From assembly GCA_030532575.1 (NCBI GenBank), contig JAUNKV010000028.1:1-37517 (forward strand): a stretch of DNA of 37,517 nucleotides, read 5' to 3'. This document shows, in pieces, positions 18,645 through 26,989 of this stretch. How positions within the stretch are numbered: position 1 is the first letter of the stretch; each line of letters opens with the position of its first letter. The position numbers and the translations under genes were made by a program. Under the pieces are notes generated by a model. The model ran no database searches, was not told the origin of the DNA, and worked only from the letters and a program-made list of their open reading frames with translations. The DNA is from Propionibacteriaceae bacterium (GTDB taxonomy: Bacteria > Actinomycetota > Actinomycetes > Propionibacteriales > Propionibacteriaceae).

Positions 18645-21121
18645 CCCCGGTTCAGGTCGGCCGAGGTGATGATCCAGCTGTTGCCACCGTCGGGGTCGTG
18701 AATCACCCAGGAGTCCGCCCCGGCGGTCTGGGGGCCCTCCGTGGAGGTCACCTGTTCCCCGACGGCGGCGATCCTGGCCTTGAACTCGCCGGTGCGCCGG
18801 TACCGGTTGCCCTCGAGGTGCCGGTGGGTGGCGTGGAAACGGTTGGGGGTGATGCTGCGTGCCCTGCTGGGTGGGGTGGTGTCGTCGGCGATCCACAGGT
18901 CGCCGGGTGCTGCCTGCAGCTCGTTGCCGTTGTCGTCGGTCCATGTTCTGGGCGCGGTCAGGGTCTCCAGCAGCTGGATCGTGCCCGCGCGGCGCAGGCG
19001 CCACCAGTGGTCGTGTGGTTCCTGCGGTGGGACGGGATGGAAGCCGAGAATCTTGAAGATGCCCAGCAGGCCGCGGAGGTTCTTGCGGGTTCCCTCGACG
19101 GCGTCGCGTCGCCGGGCCTCGTCGAGGTCGTCCAGGGGGTGCAACAGTCGGTTGAGCAGGCGGGAGTTGTCGTTGCTGGCCCCGTCGAATCCGACCCAGC
19201 CGGTGTCGTGTTTGAAGGTCATCCAGGCCAGGTGTTCCAGGGGGACCAGCAGGTCCAGCAGGTCGTCGCTCGGGGGCTGGTGGTCCTGGGGCCGGGTCGT
19301 CGACCAGGTGTGGCCGAGCTCGGCCAGCCAGGTGAGCAGGCTCCATGCGGCCCGGAAGTTGCTGTCACGGTCGGTGGAGGTGAGGCTGGCCCAGCTGCTT
19401 TCCTGCCCGTCGATGCCGTAGGAGTCGGCCACCAGCTTCGCGGCCCGGAACCAGGAGTCCTGCGGGACGCCGTGCAGAGGGGTGGGCTGGGTGGAGGTGT
19501 CCTTCTCGGGGTTGACGACGGCGCCGCCGAGGCTGGGACCGAAGGGGTGGAGGCAGCCCAGCAGCGGGGTGTGTGCCAGGCCCCGTACCCCGGTGGTGGG
19601 GATGAAGATGCGGATGGGCTGGCCTGCCAGCTCGATGGCGAGGCTCTCCAGGTGGGAGCGTGTCGTCTCGTCCGGTTCCTGGGTGAGGAGGATGCTCACC
19701 CGCCCGGATGTGCAGCGTTGTCTCAGCTGGTCCGCATCCGGCAGCTCGTCCAGGAAATCCGGCTCGGGGAGGTTGGCGCGTCGCTCCAGGTCGTCGCGCC
19801 AGGGCTGGTTCGTGGTCATCCTGCCCAGGAGGAGTTCGGCCGAGGCGCGCTGGAGGCGCCATTCGTCGTCGAAGGCGTGGGCGAGGTCGGATTCTCCGAC
19901 GATCAGCAGCTGCGCGGGTTTGCCGCGGGTGGCGAGGCGTTCGGCCAGGGCGTGGGCGATGACCTGGGTGCGGCCCAGGGTGGAGACGAACACACGGGGG
20001 CCGCGGCTGAAGTCCGGTTTCTGGTCGGCCGGGTTCTGGTCGTCGATGCGCCACCAGCTGGTCTGTTGGGCGGCGTGGTGGTGGGCGGGGCGGTAGCGGT
20101 CGATGCGGACGATGAGCCGGGTGGGGGCGCGGTGTTCGTCGCGGTAGGCGGGGTCGAGGTTGGCCAGGACGTCGCGGATCACCTGGGCGGCTTCGAGGTT
20201 GCTCTGCTCGTCGGAGGACAGGAGGTAGGCGCGGCGCAGGGAGACGTGTTTGCCCCGGGATGTGCACAGCTTCGTGAGCCATTTGAGGTCCGTGGCGCGG
20301 GTGCTGATCTCGCGCCTGATGACGCGGGCGCCGTAGCGTCGGGCCTGGTGGATCAGGGGGTGGTCGGGGTTGGGTTCAGCCACCACGACGAGTGAGCGGT
20401 CGGAGTCGGCCACCAGGGATCGGATGACGGGGAGGGTGTCGTCGCTGAGCCCGGTGACGAGGATGACGCGGGAGGCCCAGCGTGCGCGCAAGCGGGCGAT
20501 GGGGTCGGAGCTGATCTCGTTGATGATGGTGAAGACGGCTGCCGACAGCACGGTGATCCCGCCGATCTCGGCCAGCTGGGTGCCGAGGGTGACCGTGGCG
20601 CAGCCCTCGGCGCCGGTGGCGCCGGTGAACAGCAGCAGGGAGTGGTAGACGGGACCGATGAAGGGGACCCGGTCGGTGAAGCAGTCACGCATGGAGAGAG
20701 CACCGAGCAGGACGACGTGGAAGGAGAGCGCACCGAGGAGCCAGAAGGCCCGGTGTCGGTCGCCCTGCAGGGCGCGGTGCCAGCTCCACACCGTCGCACA
20801 TCCGATGGCGAGGGTGCCCCAGAACAGGGCATGACCCCACCCTCCCCAGGTGTCGGGCAGGCCAGATCCGAACAGGACGATGAGGCCGAGGAAGAGCACA
20901 AGAAGTGTTCCCGGCCCGATCCAGCGTCTGATCTGTGTCTGCTTACGGTTCTCTGAGCCGAGGTTGCGGAAGCGTGCCCCGACCCGAGCGATGCGATCGC
21001 GCAACGGCAGGGGGCTGCCGTCGAGGCCGCGCCCACCCCGAAGGATGCGGGCAAGGCGCCTGACCTCCTCGAGGCTGAGGCGCCGAGGAGCCCTGTCCTT
21101 CGATCCGTCAGTGTTGGCCAC
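18611..21121 (-). CDS. Membrane protein with TrkA-like, RyR-like and PGDYG-like domains
   Basis: This is an 836-residue protein. A basic N-terminus (1-65) precedes three or four membrane helices (about 68-88, 95-115, 125-145 and 185-205). A pore-loop-like FTGATGAEG segment lies just before the last helix. Next come two Rossmann-like TrkA_N-type units: VILVTGLSDDTLPVIRSLV near 215, and another beginning RVFVSTLGRTQVIAHALAE. An RyR-like segment (PLEHLAWMTFKHDTGWVGF, about 627-700) follows. The C-terminus resembles PGDYG domains (APGDLWIADD through WIITSADLNRGY). This fits a ligand-gated ion channel of the kind predicted in nucleotide-centred conflict systems. The classical selectivity filter and GxGxxG are not conserved, so ion selectivity and ligand cannot be stated. 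Confidence 0.75.
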   Translation of the reverse strand: MANTDGSKDRAPRRLSLEEVRRLARILRGGRGLDGSPLPLRDRIARVGARFRNLGSENRKQTQIRRWIGPGTLLVLFLGLIVLFGSGLPDTWGGWGHALFWGTLAIGCATVWSWHRALQGDRHRAFWLLGALSFHVVLLGALSMRDCFTDRVPFIGPVYHSLLLFTGATGAEGCATVTLGTQLAEIGGITVLSAAVFTIINEISSDPIARLRARWASRVILVTGLSDDTLPVIRSLVADSDRSLVVVAEPNPDHPLIHQARRYGARVIRREISTRATDLKWLTKLCTSRGKHVSLRRAYLLSSDEQSNLEAAQVIRDVLANLDPAYRDEHRAPTRLIVRIDRYRPAHHHAAQQTSWWRIDDQNPADQKPDFSRGPRVFVSTLGRTQVIAHALAERLATRGKPAQLLIVGESDLAHAFDDEWRLQRASAELLLGRMTTNQPWRDDLERRANLPEPDFLDELPDADQLRQRCTSGRVSILLTQEPDETTRSHLESLAIELAGQPIRIFIPTTGVRGLAHTPLLGCLHPFGPSLGGAVVNPEKDTSTQPTPLHGVPQDSWFRAAKLVADSYGIDGQESSWASLTSTDRDSNFRAAWSLLTWLAELGHTWSTTRPQDHQPPSDDLLDLLVPLEHLAWMTFKHDTGWVGFDGASNDNSRLLNRLLHPLDDLDEARRRDAVEGTRKNLRGLLGIFKILGFHPVPPQEPHDHWWRLRRAGTIQLLETLTAPRTWTDDNGNELQAAPGDLWIADDTTPPSRARSITPNRFHATHRHLEGNRYRRTGEFKARIAAVGEQVTSTEGPQTAGADSWVIHDPDGGNSWIITSADLNRGYVATGPWPGE

Positions 21122-21190
21122 ACCTCATCCTCTCAACTGACACTGACAATTCCGACACCGGCGTCACCACGACCGTCCACCGACCCCCTG

Positions 21191-21361
21191 CCCGCTGGTC
21201 GAGCCGGGCCTTCTTCCGCTGGTCGAGCCGGGCGGACGAGCTTGCGAGAACGCCCGCGTCGAGACCCCTGGCACACGGTGCAGGGACCCAAGTTGAGCGG
21301 ACACCTCACCAGGTCTCGACTGTCGGGCGCTGAACGCCCTCGGCTCGACCAGCGGGAAGCA
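21191..21361. mobile_element. Palindromic element A abutting the distal end of CRISPR array 1
   Basis: The element begins with two tandem CCGCTGGTCGAGCCGGG ends and finishes with GGCTCGACCAGCGGG, so its termini are inverted copies. It joins directly to the right-hand 22 bases of a CRISPR repeat at 21362-21383. The left part of that repeat is missing. Inside it carries GGTCTCGACTGTCGGGCGCT. It is closely related to element C (21764-21914) and differs from element B. Non-coding. Confidence 0.75.
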
Positions 21362-21516
21362 GGTTCTCGCGGGTGGTCCAGACGGGCGGGCGGGTCCAGT
21401 GCCTGGAATGTGGGCGCTGGCTGTTTCAATCCGCTTCAGTTCTCGCGGGTGGTTCAGACTGGGCACATCCGAGCGAGCCATCAAGACTGTTGCGCAGTCG
21501 TTTCAATCCGCTTCAG

Positions 21517-21693
21517 CCCCACCGCTGGTCGAGCCGGACCGCGATGCGGCAGCGAGCGGCCCGTGTCGAGACCCGGTGACTCTGCGCAGGGGCTCTGCCC
21601 CCAGCCGATCCCGCTCAACCCAAGCCCCAGCATCGGATGCCAGAGGTCTCGACTGTCGGGCGCTGAACGCCCTCGGCTCGACCAGCGGGAAAA
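21517..21693. mobile_element. Element B inserted inside a CRISPR repeat
   Basis: This 177 bp insert splits a repeat. The left 17 bases (21500-21516, ending CTTCAG) are intact. The right part resumes at 21694 as AGGTCTCGCGGG, so the AG is present on both sides. The ends are ACCGCTGGTCGAGCC and GGCTCGACCAGCGGG. In crRNA orientation it is collinear with elements D and E. Confidence 0.85.
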
Positions 21694-21763
21694 AGGTCTC
21701 GCGGGTAGTCCAAACCGATGCTGTGGCAGACACTGAAGGATGAGGCGTTTCAATCCGCGTCGC

Positions 21764-21914
21764 CCCCACCGCTGGTCGAGCCGGGCGGACGAGCTTGCGA
21801 GAACGCCCGAGTCGAAACCTCTGGCACACGGTGCAGGGGCTCAAGTTGAGCGGGCACCTCACCAGGTCTCGACTGTCGGGCGCTGAACGCCCTCGGCTCG
21901 ACCAGCGGGAAGTG
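21764..21914. mobile_element. Element C inserted inside a CRISPR repeat
   Basis: This 151 bp insert splits another repeat (left part 21747-21763, degenerate; right part 21915-21936). The point of insertion is the same as for element B. It begins CCCCACCGCTGGTCGAGCC and ends GGCTCGACCAGCGGGAAG. Its inner sequence is of the element A subtype, with GGACGAGCTTGCGAGAACGC near the start. It therefore appears to be an insertion independent of B. Confidence 0.82.
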
Positions 21915-23151
21915 GGTTCTCGCGGGTGGTTCAGACATTCGCGAGGGCGTGAAGGCCATGAGTAAAGAGGAGTTTCAATCCGCTTCAGTTCTCGCGGGTG
22001 GTCCAGACCTGGGAACTCTATCCGCTGTGGGAGACCCACAGCACGTTTCAATCCGCTTCAGTTCTCGCGGGTGGTCCAGACCGGCGGCCGTCCAGGTCGT
22101 CCTCGAGCAGCTGTTTCAATCCGCTTCAGTTCTCGCGGGTGGTCCAGACAGGTGCTTCGGGTGGCCCCCGAAGCCGGGGAGGAGGTTTCAATCCGCTTCA
22201 GTTCTCGCGGGTGGTCCAGACTGGCGCTCTTCGTAACAGACTTCGAGACTAGAACAATGTTTCAATCCGCTTCAGTTCTCGCGGGTGGTCCAGACTTGGC
22301 AGCGCCTTGGCTCATGTGGGCCTTGGCGAGTTTCAATCCGCTTCAGTTCTCGCGGGTGGTCCAGACGCGAGGGAGGTCAGACCATCATCAGCAACTCGTT
22401 TCAATCCGCTTCAGTTCTCGCGGGTGGTCCAGACTCACCGCACATCACGACCGGGTCATTGACTTTTGTTTCAATCCGCTTCAGTTCTCGCGGGTGGTCC
22501 AGACTTCACCATCCTTGAGGATGGCGAAGAGCTATGTTTTAATCCGCTTCAGTTCTCGCGGGTGGTCCAGACGGGCATGGGACGGGGTGCTGACCGAGGG
22601 TGGGCTCGTTTCAATCCGCTTCAGTTCTCGCGGGTGGTCCAGACGGGCATAGCGACAACTCAACAGTGGATCACCCCCCCTGTTTCAATCCGCTTCAGTT
22701 CTCGCGGGTGGTCCAGACCTGGTGCAGAGTCTCCCAATACCGGGAGACCTGGTTTCAATCCGCTTCAGTTCTCGCGGGTGGTCCAGACTCGACCTTGATG
22801 CTGTCGAAGCGCCGTGGGAGGGTTTCAATCCGCTTCAGTTCTCGCGGGTGGTCCAGACAAGGATCGACGCTCCGGTTGACCGCTGCCGGTCAGCTGGTTT
22901 CAATCCGCTTCAGTTCTCGCGGGTGGTCCAGACGAGGGCGTGAAGGTCGTGGCTTGGGGCGACAAGATGTTTCAATCCGCTTCAGTTCTCGCGGGTGGTC
23001 CAGACAGGAGGGTCTCAGCATGTTGACGGAAGCCGAGAAGTTTCAATCCGCTTCAGTTCTCGCGGGTGGTCCAGACCGGACCGTTCGCCGTCCGGAGCGG
23101 CTCTGGCTGCTCTGGTTTCAATCCGCTTCAGTTCTCGCGGGTGGTCCAGAC

Positions 23152-23339
23152 CCTACCCTCCGGGAGGGTCGGTTGACAAGGGGCTTTGCGGGTGGTTTGC
23201 ACACCAGAGGGGTCTCGGGCGTGTCGCGGAGGCCCCTGGAGGCCCGAAAACGAGTGTTTTCCCTTGTCAGACCGCATACACACTTGGGGCTGTTCTCGGG
23301 ACTCCCGGGACCACCCTGCCGTGGGGGTGTCGCAAAAAC
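23152..23339 (-). promoter_or_regulatory. Leader of CRISPR array 1
   Basis: This is the first of three homologous ~185 bp leader copies (the others are at 31808-31991 and 34465-34652). Read on the minus strand it starts GTTTTTGCGACACCCCCACG. It then has CCCCAAGTGTGTATG, an AAAACACTCGTTTTC short inverted repeat, and GACACGCCCGAGACCCCTC, and ends CTCCCGGAGGGTAGG next to the first repeat. Conservation across the copies is high along the whole length, consistent with promoter and integration-site functions. The remaining ~110 bases up to cmr1 hold the rightward cmr promoter, of which I can only point to TAAGGT near 23413 as a weak -10 candidate. Confidence 0.85.
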
Positions 23340-23450
23340 TGGGGTCGTCGCCATCCTCACCTCCTGACCCACCACGGTACCGCCCTGCCCCTTCCTGCGG
23401 TCTGTCCGTCAGTAAGGTGCAAGCGACGAACAGACTTGGAAGGAGTGCAC

Positions 23451-24404
23451 ATGGCACGGAAGCCACCGGGGGTTGCTCCCCCGGCTCTCAAGCCCTCGGA
23501 CGTGTGGTCCGAGCAGGAGGCGAGGGAACACCCGATCACGCTCTCCACCATCACCCCGATGTTCGGTGGGTCACCTCGGCCGACGCAGGTGAACCCGGAC
23601 CATCCCGTGACGGCCCGGACCGTCCGCGGGCATCTGCGGTTCTGGTGGCGGGCCCTCAACGGTGGCCGCTTCAGCTCCCTCCCCCAGCTGTTCCAGGCGG
23701 AGTCCCGCATCTGGGGCAGCGCGGCCTCCGAACACGGCTCCCCCTCCAGGGTGGACATCACCGTCGAGCTGCTGAAACCCGCCGAACCACTGTCTGACAA
23801 GGAATTGAGGCGCCTGGCAAGGCAGGAGGGCATCACCTATGGCGGCTACGGCGTGTTCGACAGGGGGAAGGCTCTGGTGGAGGGGCTCCATCGCTTCCCC
23901 TTCAAGGTGACCGCCACCTGCGACGAGGACGTGTGGCGACAAGCCGTCGCCCCCGCCATCCGGGCCTGGAGTCTCCTCGGCGGGGTGGGGCGACGCACCC
24001 GTCGAGGCTTCGGCTCCCTGCGGCAGTACCACGAGACCCGTGCCCTCTTCGGGAATCCCGACGACGCCCGCCACAACCACCGCTACTCCCTGCTCCCCAG
24101 CACATGGCTGGTCGGCCCCAGGCAGAGTTCCGCCGAGAAGGCGTGGTTCTGGATGCTCGAGAAATTCAAGGCCCAGGAACGCAAAGGACACAAGCCTCGC
24201 GGCCGTCTGGCCTCGCCCGTCGTCGTGAAGGCCGTCGCCGACCCGAGCGCCGCCACGCCCGAGAGACAAACCTTCTGGCCAGTCGCCTACCAGTTCAAGG
24301 CCCCGAACAGCCGCGACCGCAACCGGATCGACCAGGTCTGGCGCGGGCTGAACAGCACCGAAGGCCTCCGCCTGCTCCCCATCGGAGAGTTCCCCCATGA
24401 CTGA
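23451..24404 (+). CDS. cmr1: Type III-B RAMP protein Cmr1
   Basis: This is a 317-residue Cas7-like RAMP that caps the 3' end of crRNA in the Cmr complex. The N-terminal signature TPMFGGSPRPTQ, followed by VRGHLRFWWRALNGG (about residues 33-70), is diagnostic for Cmr1. Later RAMP features are a GGYGVFD segment and the glycine-rich GGVGRRTRRGFGSL near 175-190. The start follows GGAAGGAG with five-base spacing. It is the first gene of an eight-gene operon in which nearly every junction overlaps; its stop overlaps the cmr2 start by eight bases. It is somewhat shorter than many Cmr1 proteins but complete. Confidence 0.95.
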   Translation: MARKPPGVAPPALKPSDVWSEQEAREHPITLSTITPMFGGSPRPTQVNPDHPVTARTVRGHLRFWWRALNGGRFSSLPQLFQAESRIWGSAASEHGSPSRVDITVELLKPAEPLSDKELRRLARQEGITYGGYGVFDRGKALVEGLHRFPFKVTATCDEDVWRQAVAPAIRAWSLLGGVGRRTRRGFGSLRQYHETRALFGNPDDARHNHRYSLLPSTWLVGPRQSSAEKAWFWMLEKFKAQERKGHKPRGRLASPVVVKAVADPSAATPERQTFWPVAYQFKAPNSRDRNRIDQVWRGLNSTEGLRLLPIGEFPHD

Positions 24405-25905
24405 ACATCTGCTTGCCATTCACATCGGCCCGGTACAGGAGTTCATCGCTGCCGCCCGCCGCACCGCCGACCTGTGGGCCGGGTCGCAACTGCTGCTCGA
24501 GGTCGTGGGAGCGGCCGCCGCAACCTTCGACGACGCCGACCGCGTCTTCCCACAGGACCCGAGCGGAGGTGGGGCCAACCGCATCCTGACCTTCGTCGGC
24601 GACGACCCCGCCACCGCCCTGAGGAAAGCCGAGAAAGCCGCCCGCGACCACCTGGTACAGGCCTGGCGCACCTACACGGGCCGGTTGGACGACGCCCAAC
24701 GCCAAGGCCTGGACCTGGACCGGGGTGACCGCCAGATCCGCGACTTCCTCACCGTGATGGGGGCCTGGGTCCCCGTTGCGTCCCGCGCGGAGTACGGCAC
24801 CGCCAGGCAGCGGGTGGAGCTCCTGCTGCGGGGACGCAAGGCCACCCGGGACTTCACCCCCGCGACGGGTGATGACCGCGGGCTGCCGAAATCACCCCTG
24901 GACCCGTCCCTACCGACGATCCGCCGCCCCGGCAAGGAACACCGCCAAGCTCTCGCCAAAGGCCCCCTGTTCCTGAAGAACACCGAATCGCTGGATGCGG
25001 TATCCCTGCTCAAACGCATCAAGGGAGTCACCGAAGGCGACAAGGTGCTCAGCACCCGTGCTCTCGCCCAACGCGCCAAGGACCCGAACGCCACTGACTC
25101 CCCCACCCGGGATGGCGACCGGGACAACGACACCACCCCGCCCGACTACGCCTACTTCGCAATCGTCGTGGCCGACGGCGACCGCATGGGGCAGCTGCTG
25201 GGACGCCTCGCCACTGGCACTGACGGCATCCAACAGCACCGCACCATCGGCAGGAAACTGGACGAGTTCGCGGCCAGCGCCCGGCAGCGACTCCGCGCCT
25301 CTGGCCAGCCGGTGTACTGCGGCGGTGACGACGTGATGGCCTTCCTGCCGGTCACGACGGCGCTCGCGGTCACCCAAGGCCTGGCGGATGAGTTCAAGGC
25401 GACGCTGAACGACGAGTCCACCCTGTCCGCAGGCATCGCCGTCGTCCATCACAAGGAGCCACTCAGCACAGGGCTGGCACGGGCCCGCCGAGCCGAGCAG
25501 GAGGCCAAGCGACTGCGTGATGCGGTCTGCGTGGCCATCCACACCCGGGGTGGTTTCCCACGGAGCATCACTCGCCGCTGGGCGGAGCTGCGGCTTGACG
25601 ACTGGCAGCGGCACTTCGCCCTGGACCACCTGCCAGCCGGGCTGCCCTACGAGCTGCACCAGCTGGCCATCGGCTGGCCCTCCGGGCTTCCCGCAGCAGC
25701 TCTCGCGGGGGAGGCCGAGCGGGTCATCAACCGCAAGATCGAGCGCACCCAGGACAGCGACGACGCCAAGGCCGAGCTGATCCGGTTCATCGCCGAATCC
25801 CTGGACGACGAGGAACCGGCAAAGATGCTCGCCCAGATCGCCGAGGAGCTGACCATGGCCCGGTTCCTCGCCGGAACCATCCAGGAGAAGGAGGGAGACA
25901 GATGA
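24397..25905 (+). CDS. cmr2: Cas10/Cmr2 without HD domain, GGDD cyclase intact
   Basis: This is the large subunit of the Cmr complex, here only 502 residues where typical Cmr2 is 800 or more. It begins directly with IGPVQEFIAAARRTADLWAG, which in ordinary Cmr2 lies after the HD nuclease. The HD domain is therefore absent and no DNA cleavage by Cas10 is expected. Palm 1 shows VVADGDRMGQLL (ADGD at 259-262). Palm 2 has the cyclase motif GGDD at 309-312 within VYCGGDDVMAF. The system thus looks specialised for cyclic-oligoadenylate signalling, which fits the SAVED effector downstream. The zinc-finger cysteines of larger Cas10 proteins are not visible. The stop overlaps the cmr3 start as ATGA. 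Confidence 0.95.
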   Translation: MTEHLLAIHIGPVQEFIAAARRTADLWAGSQLLLEVVGAAAATFDDADRVFPQDPSGGGANRILTFVGDDPATALRKAEKAARDHLVQAWRTYTGRLDDAQRQGLDLDRGDRQIRDFLTVMGAWVPVASRAEYGTARQRVELLLRGRKATRDFTPATGDDRGLPKSPLDPSLPTIRRPGKEHRQALAKGPLFLKNTESLDAVSLLKRIKGVTEGDKVLSTRALAQRAKDPNATDSPTRDGDRDNDTTPPDYAYFAIVVADGDRMGQLLGRLATGTDGIQQHRTIGRKLDEFAASARQRLRASGQPVYCGGDDVMAFLPVTTALAVTQGLADEFKATLNDESTLSAGIAVVHHKEPLSTGLARARRAEQEAKRLRDAVCVAIHTRGGFPRSITRRWAELRLDDWQRHFALDHLPAGLPYELHQLAIGWPSGLPAAALAGEAERVINRKIERTQDSDDAKAELIRFIAESLDDEEPAKMLAQIAEELTMARFLAGTIQEKEGDR

Positions 25906-26984
25906 AACTGACCGCAGTCACCAGTCTCACCCCGCTGCTGTTCCGTGACGGGCGGCCGTTCGCCGCCGATTCGGATGAGAGCCGCGCCCGCGGCCCGATC
26001 CTGCCGCCACCCTCCGTGGTGGCAGGACTCATCCGCACTGCCCACGGCACCCGGCAGGGCTGGGACTGGACCCAACCGGAAATCCTCGAGCAGGCACGCC
26101 GTGTCTCCATCGGTTTCCACGGCCTGCGGGTCCGCAGGGGTGAGGTGTCGGAGTTCCTGCTCCCCGCCCCGCGGGACGCCGTCGTCCACGACGACGGTGA
26201 GAGGCTTCGGACCTCGAAGCTCACCCCCATCACCCTGGCCGACGGGGAGGGCAGTGATCTGCCTGCCGGTCTGGCCCTGCTGGGCGACGACTCCACGAGC
26301 AAACCGGTTCCGGGGTACGACCTGTGGGCGTGGTCGGATGTGCTGCCGTGGTTGAAGGGGCGCACAGTGATCCCGACCAGTCAGCCGCACCCGCCGGTTG
26401 ATGAGCGGGTCCAGGTGGCCATCGACCCCGCACGCCGTGCGGTTGCGGAGGGGATGCTGTTCACCGTCGAGTTCCGGGCCTGGGAGCTCGGTCGCTCCAG
26501 CACCGATCTGACCCAGTTCGAGCTGGTGGTGGACTCCTCGGAGCATCCGATGGGGATCGCCCACCTGGGCGGTGAGGCCCGCCCCGTGGTGCTGAGCACC
26601 CTGCAGGAGGACTTGCCACTGCCCGATCAGGAGCTGGCGGACGCCCTGACCCGGGCCACGCTCCTGCGCTGCATCCTCACCACCCCGGCGATGTTCACCG
26701 ACGGTTGGCGTCCGCAGTGGCTGTTCACCGACTCGCCACTGGCTGCGGCCAACCCTCGCCTCGTCGCCGCCGCCATCGGGGCCCCGGAGGCACTCAGCGG
26801 CTGGGACCATGCAGCGCGCGGCCCCAAACCTGCCCGCCGTCTGGTTCCTGCGGGAAGCGTCCTCTTCATCCAGCTCGATCGGCCCCTCAGCCACGACGAG
26901 CTGTCATCCCTGTGGCTGAGAAGCATCTCTGACAACGAACAAGACCGCCGCGACGGCTTTGGCGTCGCTGTGTGGGGAGTGTGA
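25902..26984 (+). CDS. cmr3: Type III-B RAMP protein Cmr3
   Basis: This is a 360-residue Cas5-like RAMP that, with Cmr2, binds the 5' handle of crRNA. Family marks are LTPLLFRDGRPF at the N-terminus, ILPPPSVVAGLIRTA near 33-47, RVQVAIDPARRAVAEGMLFT near 170-188, and the ending DGFGVAVWGV. The start overlaps the cmr2 stop by four bases. Length and motifs are normal for the family. Confidence 0.94.
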   Translation: MKLTAVTSLTPLLFRDGRPFAADSDESRARGPILPPPSVVAGLIRTAHGTRQGWDWTQPEILEQARRVSIGFHGLRVRRGEVSEFLLPAPRDAVVHDDGERLRTSKLTPITLADGEGSDLPAGLALLGDDSTSKPVPGYDLWAWSDVLPWLKGRTVIPTSQPHPPVDERVQVAIDPARRAVAEGMLFTVEFRAWELGRSSTDLTQFELVVDSSEHPMGIAHLGGEARPVVLSTLQEDLPLPDQELADALTRATLLRCILTTPAMFTDGWRPQWLFTDSPLAAANPRLVAAAIGAPEALSGWDHAARGPKPARRLVPAGSVLFIQLDRPLSHDELSSLWLRSISDNEQDRRDGFGVAVWGV

Positions 26985-26989
26985 GAACA

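Larger units (their letters stand above)
21362..23151 (-). CRISPR. CRISPR array 1 (18 intact plus 3 damaged repeats)
   Basis: The repeats are 37 bp, beginning GTTTCAATCC and ending GGTCCAGAC on the + strand; spacers are 31-40 bp. Intact copies start at 21423, 21972, 22045, 22113, 22185, 22259, 22330, 22398, 22468, 22536, 22608, 22682, 22752, 22822, 22897, 22969, 23040 and 23115. The leader lies to the right and damaged repeats to the left, so the array is transcribed leftward. The crRNA then has a 5' handle ATTGAAAC, as expected for type III. Two repeats are split by inserted elements B and C, and one survives only as its right part. The copy at 21423 and the half at 21915 carry TTCAGAC instead of TCCAGAC, which is the array 2 form. 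The copy at 22536 has TTTTAATCC. Confidence 0.98.

Noticed and set aside
17169-19346. A 725-codon minus-strand frame over the RyR and channel genes
   Set aside because: Low-complexity Pro/Arg/His-rich translation in the wrong frame of two better supported genes.
21191-21361. Element A as a tRNA or other structured RNA gene
   Set aside because: The strong pairing is due to inverted ends shared with other copies. There is no cloverleaf, anticodon arm or CCA end.
21949-23367. Several + strand open frames full of FQSASVLAGGPD or FNPLQFSRVVQT repeats
   Set aside because: They are translations of the CRISPR repeats. The repetition follows the 37-bp repeat exactly, there is no ribosome binding site, and the frames change with spacer length.
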